DNA from: Bauldia litoralis
Lineage (GTDB): Bacteria; Pseudomonadota; Alphaproteobacteria; Rhizobiales; Kaistiaceae
Reading direction: 5' to 3'
Length of the DNA stretch: 64,000 nucleotides
Assembly: GCF_900104485.1 (NCBI RefSeq)
Contig: NZ_FMXQ01000004.1
Location: 186,001 to 250,000, forward strand
Both the position numbers and the translations under genes were made by a program. Under the pieces are notes generated by a model. The model was given only the letters and a program-made list of their open reading frames with translations. It was not told where the DNA came from and ran no database searches. Shown here piece by piece: positions 44,602 to 52,989 of the stretch; positions within the stretch are counted from its first letter, which is position 1, and every line of letters starts with the position of its first letter.

Positions 44602-45447
44602 TCAGCCGCCGGCCCATAGCCGGGCGAGCCCCGGCGGATCGTTGGTGGTGATCTGGTCGGCACCGGCGCCGATGGCGTCGGCCAGGCTGTCGCGCCCGCC
44701 CGGCGTATCGGGATCAAGTGTCCAGACGTCGATCATCGCGCCATTCTGCTTCAGCGTTTCGAGCGGGTTGATCCCGAGGCGAAGCGCCGCGCTGACGAAG
44801 CGATGATAGAGGTAGAAGGCGTTGGCCTCCGGCGCGATGGCGAAGACCTCGTCGATAAAGGCGGCCATGTCCGTCGCGGAGGCGAGGTCGCGGGTCTCGG
44901 CCATGTCGCAGGGATCGAAGCCGACGCGAAGGCCGGGAATGCCAACGGCCAGCCGCGTCACGGCGTCGTATTCCGTACCGCTGAGCAGGCAGCGGTCGGC
45001 GACGGGTGCAATCGCTTCGGCAAAGCGGGCGACACCCGCCTCGGTCAGCGTCGCCGCCGGTTCCTTGAGATCGAGTTGCAGGCAGGCATCCGAGGTCGGC
45101 GCCGCCGCGACCGCCGCCGTCATGTCGGTGAGGAGCGGCGGCGGATAGCTCGCGCCGGCGATGTGCAGGCGGCGGGCAGCGGTCGTGTCGAGCTCTGCGA
45201 CCGGGCCCGTGCCATCGGTTTCCTTGTCCAGGAGGTCATCATGCAGGCATATCCAGTTGCCGTCGGCCATCAACCGGACGTCGATCTCCATCGAGGCGCC
45301 GAGCGCCAGCCCGGCCGGCAGGTTGGCGATGGCAAAGGGTGGCTCGCTCGCGGCGCGGCGAAGCTTGTGCCACTTGAGCAGCACGCGCCGGCCGTCGGCC
45401 TCGATCGCGACGCCCTGGTCGGCGTCGTCACGCTGGCGGTCGGACAT
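44602..45447 (-). CDS. Divergent GDPD-like phosphodiesterase family protein
   Basis: This 281-residue protein keeps the GDPD Glu-Ile-Asp segment (SMEIDVRLMADGNW) and LHDDLLDKETDG, but the N-terminal HRG motif is changed to WHKLRR and the PENT segment is absent. The C-terminal DVWTLDPDTPG and ADQITTNDP are family-like. Its start overlaps the end of the Ugp-like ATPase gene by 20 bp, so it is the last gene of that operon. Activity may be altered. It faces the canonical GDPD gene with only one base between the stop codons. Confidence 0.78.
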   Translation of the reverse strand: MSDRQRDDADQGVAIEADGRRVLLKWHKLRRAASEPPFAIANLPAGLALGASMEIDVRLMADGNWICLHDDLLDKETDGTGPVAELDTTAARRLHIAGASYPPPLLTDMTAAVAAAPTSDACLQLDLKEPAATLTEAGVARFAEAIAPVADRCLLSGTEYDAVTRLAVGIPGLRVGFDPCDMAETRDLASATDMAAFIDEVFAIAPEANAFYLYHRFVSAALRLGINPLETLKQNGAMIDVWTLDPDTPGGRDSLADAIGAGADQITTNDPPGLARLWAGG

Positions 45448-46492
45448 GGGCGCCGTCGATGAGTTTTTCCGTTGTGGCGTCGAAGACCAGCGATTTGGCC
45501 GGATCGAATCCGATTTGGACTTTCTCGCCGGCGGCGTGGCCGGCGACCGAACCTTGTTCGAGAACACGGACATAGCCGATGTCGGTCGAGACGACATAAA
45601 GCACTTCGCGCCCCATCGGCTCGATCTGGGCGATGCGCCCGGGAAGCCCGGCCTCGGCAAAGACGAGGTGTTCGGGCCGCAGGCCGACCGTGATCGATCC
45701 ATTCGCGCCATCGGCGGGGAAGGGGACACCGGCGACATCGACCGTGTTGTTCGCCGCGGCGCCATGCACGAGGTTGATCGGCGGCGAGCCGATGAAACCG
45801 GCGACGAACAGGCTTGACGGCCGGTCGTAGAGGTCGTCCGGCGTGCCGATCTGCTCGATCCGGCCGGCGCGCATGCAGATGATGCGGTCGGCCATCGTCG
45901 TCGCCTCGATCTGGTCATGGGTGACGAGGATCGTGGTGACGCCAAGCTCGTCCTGCAGCGACTTGATCTCGGTCCGCATCGAAAGCCGCAGGGTCGCGTC
46001 GAGATTGGAGAGCGGCTCGTCGAGCAGCAGCAGTTGCGGCTGCTTGACCAGCGCCCGGGCGAGCGCGACGCGCTGCTGCTGGCCGCCCGACAATTCGCTC
46101 GGCTTGCGGTCGAGCAATTCGCCGACCTGCACCAGCGCGGCTGCGTCATTGACCCGGCGGATCGCCTCGTCGCGCGGCGTCTTCTTGAAGCGCAACGGGA
46201 ACATGATGTTGTCGCGCACCGTCATGTGCGGATAGAGCGCATAGGACTGGAAGACGATGCCGACGTTGCGGTCCTTCGCCTCGACGTCGTTGACGACATG
46301 GCCGTCGAACAGGAGGTCGCCTCCCGACGGCAGATAGATGCCGGCGAGGATCAGCAGGCTGGTCGACTTGCCGCAGCCGGAGGGGCCAAGCAGGGCGACG
46401 AACTCGCCATCGGCGATGTCGAGATCCATGCCGGGGATCACTTCGACGTCTCCGAAGCGCTTGGCAATGTTGCGGAATTCGATCCTGGCCAT
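45428..46492 (-). CDS. ABC transporter ATPase (UgpC/MalK type)
   Basis: This 354-residue ATPase has Walker A GPSGCGKST, Q loop IVFQSYALYPH, signature LSGGQQQRVA, Walker B LLLDEPLSNLDA and switch VTHDQIEATT. The C-terminal regulatory region has GLRPEHLVFAE. It is encoded after the permease by 3 bp and shares its end with the GDPD-like gene, which points to glycerophosphodiesters or glycerol-3-phosphate as transported compound. MalK-type ATPases can serve several importers. Confidence 0.93.
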   Translation of the reverse strand: MARIEFRNIAKRFGDVEVIPGMDLDIADGEFVALLGPSGCGKSTSLLILAGIYLPSGGDLLFDGHVVNDVEAKDRNVGIVFQSYALYPHMTVRDNIMFPLRFKKTPRDEAIRRVNDAAALVQVGELLDRKPSELSGGQQQRVALARALVKQPQLLLLDEPLSNLDATLRLSMRTEIKSLQDELGVTTILVTHDQIEATTMADRIICMRAGRIEQIGTPDDLYDRPSSLFVAGFIGSPPINLVHGAAANNTVDVAGVPFPADGANGSITVGLRPEHLVFAEAGLPGRIAQIEPMGREVLYVVSTDIGYVRVLEQGSVAGHAAGEKVQIGFDPAKSLVFDATTEKLIDGAHVRPPA

Positions 46493-46495
46493 GGC

Positions 46496-47581
46496 CTAAC
46501 CCTTTACCCCGCCAACCGACATCTGCAGCAGGTAGCGCTGCGCCGCCATGTAGAGAAGCAGGCTCGGCACCAGGTAGAAGACGCCGACCGCAGACACGAC
46601 GCCGTAGTCGACGCCCATCACATCCTCGCGGACGTAGAACATGTAGAGACTCATGGTCCAGTTGGTGTTGCGGATGAGGAACGTGAAGACGAAGATGTAT
46701 TCCTCCCAGCCGCGGATGAAGGTGAAGACCGAAATGGCGAGGATGCCATTGGTCGCCTGCGGCAGCACCACCTTGAGGAACGCCTGACGCCGCGACGCGC
46801 CGTCCGTCAGCGCGCTCATCTCGATGTCCCAGGGCACCGCGTCGAAGAACCCCTTCATGATGAAGATCGCGAAGGGGAGTTCGAAGGCGACCAGCACCAG
46901 GATGACCCCGAACAGCGAGTCGAGCAGGCCGATGTAATAGAGCAGCAGGAACAGCGGCACGATCAGGGTCAGCACAGGGAAGGCGTGCAGCACCAGCAGC
47001 GAGCGCAGCATCGAGCCGCGCCCGGGGAAGTCGAACCGCGACAGGTAATAGGCGGCAAGCGAAGCGACGGTGACGACGATGACCGTCTGCGTGCCCGCCA
47101 GCAGGATCGAGTTGCCGAAGGCGTGCCAGACATTGGGGAACTGGACGGCGCCGCTGACCGTGCCGACCTTCGATCGCAGCACCGAGGCGAAGTCGGGCTC
47201 GACCAGGAAGATGAAATTCTCCAGATGCAGGCTGGGGCCGACGAGAAGCAGAAAGGCAACGAGGCCAGCGACGGCCACGAGCGCCATGCCGAGCCACCGC
47301 TGGCGACGACTGCGGGCGAGCATCGCCGCGGCCCAGAAGCCGATCATCGTCGGCACGAGAACGATCACCGATCGCCACAGGACATGGGTCTCGGCGACGC
47401 CGGTCTTCGCCGAGAAAGCGATTGTGACAAGCCAGAAATAGGGCAGGACGATCGGCACGGAAACCGCGATCAGGAAGGCGTAGATGCCGGTCGCCTTGGC
47501 CCGCCGCACGGTTCGCGAGCGCGCCGCCAACTTGTCCCAGTTGACCGCCTCGGTCCGGTCGGTGGTGCCAGCTGCCGACAT
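46496..47581 (-). CDS. ABC transporter permease (MalG/UgpE type) with two extra membrane segments
   Basis: This 361-residue permease is about 70 residues longer than usual MalG-type proteins. After the first helix (about 32-54) come two extra hydrophobic segments, roughly 70-90 (SVIVLVPTMIGFWAAAMLA) and 97-118 (LGMALVAVAGLVAFLLLVG). The normal core follows from about residue 120, with the coupling loop MSALTDGASRRQAFLKVVLPQATNG. Its ATG overlaps the stop of the preceding permease (TGATG). The extra pair of helices is not seen in the other two MalG-type permeases of the window. Confidence 0.88.
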   Translation of the reverse strand: MSAAGTTDRTEAVNWDKLAARSRTVRRAKATGIYAFLIAVSVPIVLPYFWLVTIAFSAKTGVAETHVLWRSVIVLVPTMIGFWAAAMLARSRRQRWLGMALVAVAGLVAFLLLVGPSLHLENFIFLVEPDFASVLRSKVGTVSGAVQFPNVWHAFGNSILLAGTQTVIVVTVASLAAYYLSRFDFPGRGSMLRSLLVLHAFPVLTLIVPLFLLLYYIGLLDSLFGVILVLVAFELPFAIFIMKGFFDAVPWDIEMSALTDGASRRQAFLKVVLPQATNGILAISVFTFIRGWEEYIFVFTFLIRNTNWTMSLYMFYVREDVMGVDYGVVSAVGVFYLVPSLLLYMAAQRYLLQMSVGGVKG

Positions 47582-48534
47582 CACTGCACCTCGATCCGCG
47601 GCCGCTGCAGGAGCTTCTGCATGTCGAAGAAGCGCCAGCCGAGCAGGGCGAAGAACACGCCGAGGGCGATGATGAAGACCGCCAGGGCCGCGCCGTAGGC
47701 GTATTGGCCCGTATCGAAGGCCCGGCGGAAGATGTAGAGCGCGTAGACCGTCGTGTCGTAGAACGGCCCGCCCTCGGTCAGCAGCAGGATGTATTCGAAG
47801 CTCACCAGCAGCGACAGCGTCTGGTAGATGGTGACGAAGCTGATCGGCCAACGCAGCGCCGGCAGCGTGATGTGGCGGATGATCGCCATGCTCCCGGCGC
47901 CGTCGACACGGGCGGCGTGGAACAGGTGCTCGGGGATCGCGCGGATCGCGGAGGTGAAGATGATCATGCCCATCGACGCGCCGATGAAACCGTTGGCGAT
48001 GATGATCAGCATCACCGGCGCTTCGTTGAGCGGATCGATCGGCGTTTCGAGCCCGAGCACCGACATCAGGATCTGGTTGAGCAGCCCGAATTCCGACGGG
48101 TTGATCACCCAGACCCACAGCAGGATGTAGAGCACCGACGGGCTCATCCGCGGCAGCAGCCAGACGCCGCGGAAGAAGTTGCCGGTCATCCGGTTGGTCG
48201 CGGTGGTGACCAGCGCGAGGACGAGCGCGAAGGTGAGGTTGAAGATAGCGAGCGTCGCAAAGACGTAGAGCAGGGTCAGGCCGATGACCTGGACCAGCCG
48301 CCGGTCGCCGCCGAAGATCTTTTCATACTGTTCGGTGGTGAAGCCGGTGATCTGCAGCGACCGGCCCATGTCGGTGAAGGACACGACGACGTCGATGATC
48401 ACCGGGATCACGAAGAACAGGATCGTCAGGACGATCGCCGGCCCGAGGAAGATGACGAAGTTCGCGCGCCGTCGATTCCGCTGCCGGCCCGGGCCGGCGC
48501 GTTCGCGCCTGAGGTCATCTGCGATCGCCGACAT
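47581..48534 (-). CDS. ABC transporter permease (MalF/UgpA type)
   Basis: This 317-residue permease has a charged N-terminus (RRERAGPGRQRNRRRAN) and about six helices beginning FVIFLGPAIVLTILFFVIPV. The coupling loop is FHAARVDGAGSMAIIRHITLPALRWP. It lies 70 bp after the binding protein; a strong hairpin is in between. It pairs with the longer permease at 46496. Confidence 0.92.
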   Translation of the reverse strand: MSAIADDLRRERAGPGRQRNRRRANFVIFLGPAIVLTILFFVIPVIIDVVVSFTDMGRSLQITGFTTEQYEKIFGGDRRLVQVIGLTLLYVFATLAIFNLTFALVLALVTTATNRMTGNFFRGVWLLPRMSPSVLYILLWVWVINPSEFGLLNQILMSVLGLETPIDPLNEAPVMLIIIANGFIGASMGMIIFTSAIRAIPEHLFHAARVDGAGSMAIIRHITLPALRWPISFVTIYQTLSLLVSFEYILLLTEGGPFYDTTVYALYIFRRAFDTGQYAYGAALAVFIIALGVFFALLGWRFFDMQKLLQRPRIEVQ

Positions 48535-48549
48535 TGACTTTCCGGTATC

Positions 48550-48581
48550 CGGCCGGGGCCCGTATCCGCGGGCCCCGGCCG
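48550..48581 (-). terminator. Strong hairpin between binding-protein and permease genes
   Basis: A perfect 12-bp stem CGGCCGGGGCCC/GGGCCCCGGCCG with an 8-nt loop lies 23 bp after the binding-protein stop on the minus strand. There is no T run. It matches the pattern of hairpins after the other importer binding-protein genes and probably sets relative expression. Confidence 0.6.
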
Positions 48582-48604
48582 ATGTCTCTCGCGCCTGCCG
48601 GGCG

Positions 48605-49945
48605 CTATTTGACCATGACGTTGTCGAGGGTCGCTTCGGCTTCGTCGATGACGAAGTCGGCCGCTTCCTCGGCGCTCAGCCGCCCGGTCTCGACGCCCTG
48701 CATCGCCGTGTAGATGATGCCGTTCAGGTCGCCGAACTGCGGGTTGTTGGGCAGGAACTTGGTCACCTCGAGCAGTTCCGTCGCCCGGGCCAGCGGCCAT
48801 GCGGCGGCGTAGCGCGGGTCGTCGAGCTGCTCGGGCTTGATGCCGAGATGCGTCGTGGTGACGGCGTGATCGGTGTTGAGGTCGACCGCCGAGGCATGGC
48901 CGAGGAGGCGAACGGCGAGTTCAGGCTCCGCGGTGTCGGCAGCGATCGCGTAGATCACGGGGTGGGTGAGGCTCGACGGCTTGCCGCCCTTGGCCGCGGC
49001 CGGCATGGCGATCCAGCCCCAGTCCTTGAAGAAGGCTTCCTCGTCCTCCGGCAGGCCGTAGGTCGGGAAGGCGCGGCTGCCGAGATCCCAGATGCCGTAC
49101 ATCCAGAAGGCGGCATTGTCCTCGGCATAGAATTCGGCGCGGATCGCATCCCACTCCATCGAGGTGTTGTTGGCGGGAATGACGCCGTCGGCGACAGCCT
49201 TCTCGAACCAGCCGAAGGCCTCGGCCAGCTTGTCGCGCTCGAGCAGCAACTCGCCGGTCGCCGGGTCGACGAAGTCATTGCCGTAGGTCTGGAAGACCAT
49301 CAGGTAATCCGGGCCCTTCGACGGCCGGTGCAGGATGCCGTATTCGGCGTCGGTCTTGTCGACGACCGACTTGGCGATCTCGACAACCTCGTCCATCGTC
49401 AGGTCGCCCGACATCGTGCGCTCCGGCATCGCCTCGATGAAGGCATCGTCGTAGCCGGCCTCGCGCAGCAGCTTCTTGTTGTAGAAGAACATGCGCGCTT
49501 CGGCGTCCTGCGGAATGGCGTAGGTGCCGTCCGGGCATTTGCCGGATTCCCACAGCGACGGGAAGATCGTGCCGAAATGCTCCGGATACTTGGCGAGGTA
49601 GTCGTCGAGCTTCAGGACGAAGCCATCCTGCTGGAAGGCGCAGATCCACTCATGGGCCTGGATGAACATGTCCGGGCCTTCGCCGATGCCGAAGACGCGC
49701 AGGAGCTGCAGCGCATCCTCGTCGAAGCCCGGCGCCGGGCTTTCGCGAACCTCGACAATGACCCGCTTGTCCGAGCCTTCGGCTTCGAGTTCGGCGTTGA
49801 GGCGTTCGGCGGCCTTGACGACATTGCCGGGGCGCAACGGACCGGACGTGTCCTGCCGCGACCAGAGTTCGAGCGTCACGTCTTCCGCAAGTACGGGCGT
49901 CGCCAGCAGCGTCGCACCGGCAAGCGCTACGAGTATCCTGTTCAT
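48605..49945 (-). CDS. ABC transporter substrate-binding protein (family 1, Ugp-like operon)
   Basis: This 446-residue family-1 binding protein has a Sec signal peptide (MNRILVALAGATLLATPVLA then ED). The mature part begins VTLELWSRQDTSG. The remaining genes (two permeases, ATPase, GDPD-like) suggest glycerophosphodiesters or glycerol-3-phosphate, though the sequence alone does not prove the ligand. It is the first gene of the operon. The 254 bp between it and the divergent phosphatase gene hold the promoters and no other gene that I can support. Confidence 0.9.
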   Translation of the reverse strand: MNRILVALAGATLLATPVLAEDVTLELWSRQDTSGPLRPGNVVKAAERLNAELEAEGSDKRVIVEVRESPAPGFDEDALQLLRVFGIGEGPDMFIQAHEWICAFQQDGFVLKLDDYLAKYPEHFGTIFPSLWESGKCPDGTYAIPQDAEARMFFYNKKLLREAGYDDAFIEAMPERTMSGDLTMDEVVEIAKSVVDKTDAEYGILHRPSKGPDYLMVFQTYGNDFVDPATGELLLERDKLAEAFGWFEKAVADGVIPANNTSMEWDAIRAEFYAEDNAAFWMYGIWDLGSRAFPTYGLPEDEEAFFKDWGWIAMPAAAKGGKPSSLTHPVIYAIAADTAEPELAVRLLGHASAVDLNTDHAVTTTHLGIKPEQLDDPRYAAAWPLARATELLEVTKFLPNNPQFGDLNGIIYTAMQGVETGRLSAEEAADFVIDEAEATLDNVMVK

Positions 49946-50199
49946 CCTTCATCTCCCTTGTGCCGTGGGAATCGCCATCCGCCGTTGCGAACGGTTCCCG
50001 CTGTGGCTAGCGCCGCTTTGTTACAGTTTGATGGAACGCTCATTGATCGGCGTTCGGCGGCATCTCGCACGATGCTATTCCTAATCCACCTTAGCCGGCA
50101 ACGTTTTCGCGGCGGGCCTGTGGACACCCGCGTTGACTCGGGCACGGGGGAGTGATGAAACGCCGACGATAGTCCCCCCAACCCCGCCGAGGTTCGCCC

Positions 50200-50982
50200 G
50201 TGGATTCCGATCAGCTTGAACAGCGTGCGCGTGTCGCCGCCACCGTGGTGCGCGAGGCCGGGGCGCTGGCGCTCGACTATTTCCGCCGCCGGGGTGATTT
50301 GCGGATCGACAGCAAGGGCCTCCAGGACATGGTCAGCCAGGCCGATCGCGAATGCGAGGACCTGATCTTTGCCCGCCTGTCGGAAGCGTTCCCCGCCGAT
50401 TCCTTCCTCGGCGAAGAGGGCGGATTGCGGGGAACCGGATCGGCGATGTGGGTGGTCGACCCGATCGACGGGACGGCCAATTTCGTGCGCGGCATTCCGC
50501 ACTGGTGCGTGTCGATCGGCTTGATCGAGGACGGTCGGGCGCTCTGCGGCGTGCTCTACGATCCGGTCGCCGACGAACTCTTCGCCGGGGTTGCCGGTGG
50601 CGGCGCCACACTCAACGGCGCGCCGATCGGCGTCACCGGTGAGACGGATCTCAGGAAGGCCCGGGTCGGGATCGGCTTCAGCTACCGCACTCCGGTGGCG
50701 CCGCATCCCGGCGACATCCACGCGCTACTGGATGCCGGATGCGAATACCTGCGCCTCGGCTCCGGCGCGCTCGGCCTCGCCTATACGGCGGCCGGCCGTC
50801 TCGACGGCTACTTCGAGCGCCACATCAACCTTTGGGACGTTGCCGGCGGCCTGATCATCGTCGCGGAAGCCGGCGGGCGGCTCAGCGACTTCATGACGCC
50901 GGACGTGGTTGCAGAGGGCAACGAGATCCTGGTCGCGACGCCGGGGATCTACGATCAACTGCGCGGTCTTTTCGACGCCTGA
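50200..50982 (+). CDS. Inositol monophosphatase family protein
   Basis: This 260-residue magnesium-dependent phosphatase has FLGEEGG, DPIDGTANF and WDVAGGLIIVAEAGG, the three metal-binding motifs of the family. Members hydrolyse inositol phosphates, histidinol phosphate or fructose bisphosphate. GTG start at 50200 with GAGG upstream. It is divergent from the Ugp-like operon, so the substrate may be a phosphorylated polyol from the imported compound. It converges on the cNMP-domain gene with one base between them. Confidence 0.9.
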   Translation: MDSDQLEQRARVAATVVREAGALALDYFRRRGDLRIDSKGLQDMVSQADRECEDLIFARLSEAFPADSFLGEEGGLRGTGSAMWVVDPIDGTANFVRGIPHWCVSIGLIEDGRALCGVLYDPVADELFAGVAGGGATLNGAPIGVTGETDLRKARVGIGFSYRTPVAPHPGDIHALLDAGCEYLRLGSGALGLAYTAAGRLDGYFERHINLWDVAGGLIIVAEAGGRLSDFMTPDVVAEGNEILVATPGIYDQLRGLFDA

Positions 50983-50983
50983 G

Positions 50984-51616
50984 TCACTGCGCCGGGCGCG
51001 GTTCCGGGCGATCGGCGCGTGCCTCCGCGATGCGAAGGTCCTCGATCAACCGGCCGGTCACCACACCGATCAGGTTGAAGGCGATGCGCGGATCCTGGAA
51101 GACAAGCTCCCGCACCTTGTCCCGGCTGATCCGCTGGAGTCGGCATTCGTCGATGCAGGTCGCCGTCGCCATCCGCGTTCCGTGCGGCGAGAACACGCCG
51201 ATTTCCCCTAGCATCGCGCCGGAGTTCACTTCGACGTCGAGTTCCTCGATGCGGATGCGCCCCTTCGTCAGCAGGTACATGTGGTCGGCCGCCTCGCCCA
51301 TGGCGAACAGGGTCGCGCCGGCCGGGAGGGACACCGGCGTCATGAATGGCAGCAGCCACCGCATGTCGTTGTCTCCGGCCTCTGCGTTCCGAACCTCCCT
51401 GACCAGCCTGTACATCTCGGCGAGTCGGTAGATGTTCAGCGGCAGCAGGATGGTGTGGAGCAGCAGCACCGGCAGGATGTCGTCGGCATAGCCGTAGGCA
51501 ATGAACGCGATGTTGCTGGCGATGCCGAGAAGCCGCAGCGGGATCATTGTCCGCATCGTGAAGGTGGCAAGCACCAACGCCGACGCCACATATCCAAAAA
51601 CTTCTGCCAGGTTCAC
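50984..51616 (-). CDS. Membrane protein with C-terminal cyclic-nucleotide-binding domain
   Basis: This 210-residue protein has about three hydrophobic segments (residues ~5-65) and then a cNMP-binding-type domain (about 90-190: LPAGATLFAMGEAADHMYLLTKG and GAMLGEIGVFSPHGTR). The phosphate-binding cassette has GEIGVFSPHGTR, close to but not exactly the classical motif. There is no helix-turn-helix, so it is not a CRP-type regulator. GTG start preceded by GGGAGGG. The function is unknown; a membrane sensor of cyclic nucleotides is possible. Confidence 0.82.
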   Translation of the reverse strand: MNLAEVFGYVASALVLATFTMRTMIPLRLLGIASNIAFIAYGYADDILPVLLLHTILLPLNIYRLAEMYRLVREVRNAEAGDNDMRWLLPFMTPVSLPAGATLFAMGEAADHMYLLTKGRIRIEELDVEVNSGAMLGEIGVFSPHGTRMATATCIDECRLQRISRDKVRELVFQDPRIAFNLIGVVTGRLIEDLRIAEARADRPEPRPAQ

Positions 51617-51732
51617 GGGCGCCCTCCCAGACGGACAACTGCCGAAGCGGCAGCTTACCGCCGGATTTCGAGCCCCGCTATTCCTGGTTGAACCTTGGCA
51701 GCAAGCGTCTGGGGGCGCAGCCTGCTCAACAT

Positions 51733-51755
51733 CGGTCCCGCCTGAGGCGGGACCG
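51733..51755 (-). terminator. Hairpin after the aldo/keto reductase gene
   Basis: A perfect 10-bp stem CGGTCCCGCC/GGCGGGACCG with a 3-nt loop lies 15 bp after the stop of the reductase gene on the minus strand. No T tract follows. It separates this gene from the cNMP-domain gene. Confidence 0.5.
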
Positions 51756-51769
51756 GTCGACGGTGCGGA

Positions 51770-52792
51770 TCAGGGCGTCGGCGCGTCCTGCCGGATCAGG
51801 CCCTCGCTCTTGAGGTCGGACCACAACGCATCCGGTATCTCATGGCGGAAGAGAGCGAGGTTGCTGGTGACGTGTTCCGGCTTGAAGGCGCCCGGAATGA
51901 TCGCCGCGGCCAGCGGATGATGCAGCGGGAACTGCATCGCGGCCGAAGCGAGCGGCACGTCGTAGCTCTTGCAGACCGCCTCGATCCGGCGCGCCCGCTC
52001 GAGCTGATCGGGCGTCGCATCCTCGTAATTGTACTTGGCGCCGGGCACCGGCCCGGTCGCGTAGATGCCCGAGGAGAAGACGCCGGCAACGATGAAGCCG
52101 ACTCCGCGCTCGGCGCAGGCCGGGAGTTCCTCATCGAGCGTATCCTGCTCGCCAAGCGTGTAGCGCAGCGCCAGCATGAAGAAGTCGAGATCGACCATGT
52201 CGAGGAAGGCCGGGATCGTCCGCAACTCGTTGACGCCGGCGCCGATCGCGCCGATCAGGCCATGCCTCTTCAACTCTTCCAGCGCCCGGAAGCCGCTGGA
52301 GCCGAGCTGCGAGAGATAGGCATTCACCTTGGCGTCGGTCTTGTGATGCCACCAGTCGAGATCGTGGATGATCAGGATGTCGATGCGTGTCATGCCGAGG
52401 CGCTGGAGGCTGTCCTCGTAGGCCCGCATGATGCCGTCATAGCTGTAGTTCCACTCGATATCGAAGGGCAGGCCGCCGGCCCACATGCCGGTGTCGAAGG
52501 TCTCCGGATTGGCCGGTGCCTTGAGGATGCGGCCGACCTTGGTCGACAGGACCACCTCGCTGCGCGGGCGATGGTAAAGCGCTCGGCCGATGCGATGCTC
52601 GCTCTGGCCGCGGCCATACCATGGCGCCGTGTCGTAATAGCGGACACCGGCATCCCAAGCGGCCGACAGGGTCGCCTCCGAATCCGCTTCGCTGACCTTG
52701 GTGAACAACTCGCCGAGCGGCGCGCCGCCAAAGCCGAACTGCGGCACCATGACGTCGGAACGCCCGAGCTTGCGCCGTTGAAATGGATCCAT
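51770..52792 (-). CDS. Aldo/keto reductase family protein
   Basis: This 340-residue NAD(P)-dependent barrel enzyme has the tetrad residues in YYDTAPWYGRGQSEH (Asp and Tyr), LSTKVGR (Lys) and LIIHDLDWW (His). It is similar to the bacterial L-fucose/D-threo-aldose dehydrogenase or pyridoxal dehydrogenase group (GRSDVMVPQFGFGGAPLGEL). It is divergent from the D-2-hydroxyacid dehydrogenase and isomerase operon and could feed it by oxidising an aldose. Specificity is open. Confidence 0.9.
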   Translation of the reverse strand: MDPFQRRKLGRSDVMVPQFGFGGAPLGELFTKVSEADSEATLSAAWDAGVRYYDTAPWYGRGQSEHRIGRALYHRPRSEVVLSTKVGRILKAPANPETFDTGMWAGGLPFDIEWNYSYDGIMRAYEDSLQRLGMTRIDILIIHDLDWWHHKTDAKVNAYLSQLGSSGFRALEELKRHGLIGAIGAGVNELRTIPAFLDMVDLDFFMLALRYTLGEQDTLDEELPACAERGVGFIVAGVFSSGIYATGPVPGAKYNYEDATPDQLERARRIEAVCKSYDVPLASAAMQFPLHHPLAAAIIPGAFKPEHVTSNLALFRHEIPDALWSDLKSEGLIRQDAPTP

Positions 52793-52989
52793 GATGTTCC
52801 TCCCTGTCTCGAGTCATGCGCTCACCCGGAGCGTCTTTGCGATTGTTCCCCGCTACGCGACGGCGGACCTCATTACCACAAGGATCGCCGCCCGGCGTTG
52901 TGTAAACGACACGATCGCGCGACGTTCCTGCGCGACATGATTCCCGTGCCGTGCCAAACCGTCTGAAACAACAATCCGGAGCCAAAAAG

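Noticed and set aside
45917-47698. 593-codon plus-strand frame opposite the Ugp-like permease and ATPase
   Set aside because: It crosses two real genes and is extremely rich in charged residues, as expected for a GC-rich shadow frame.
48284-50155. 623-codon plus-strand frame opposite the binding-protein gene
   Set aside because: The minus strand has a signal peptide and family-1 binding-protein features; this frame does not.
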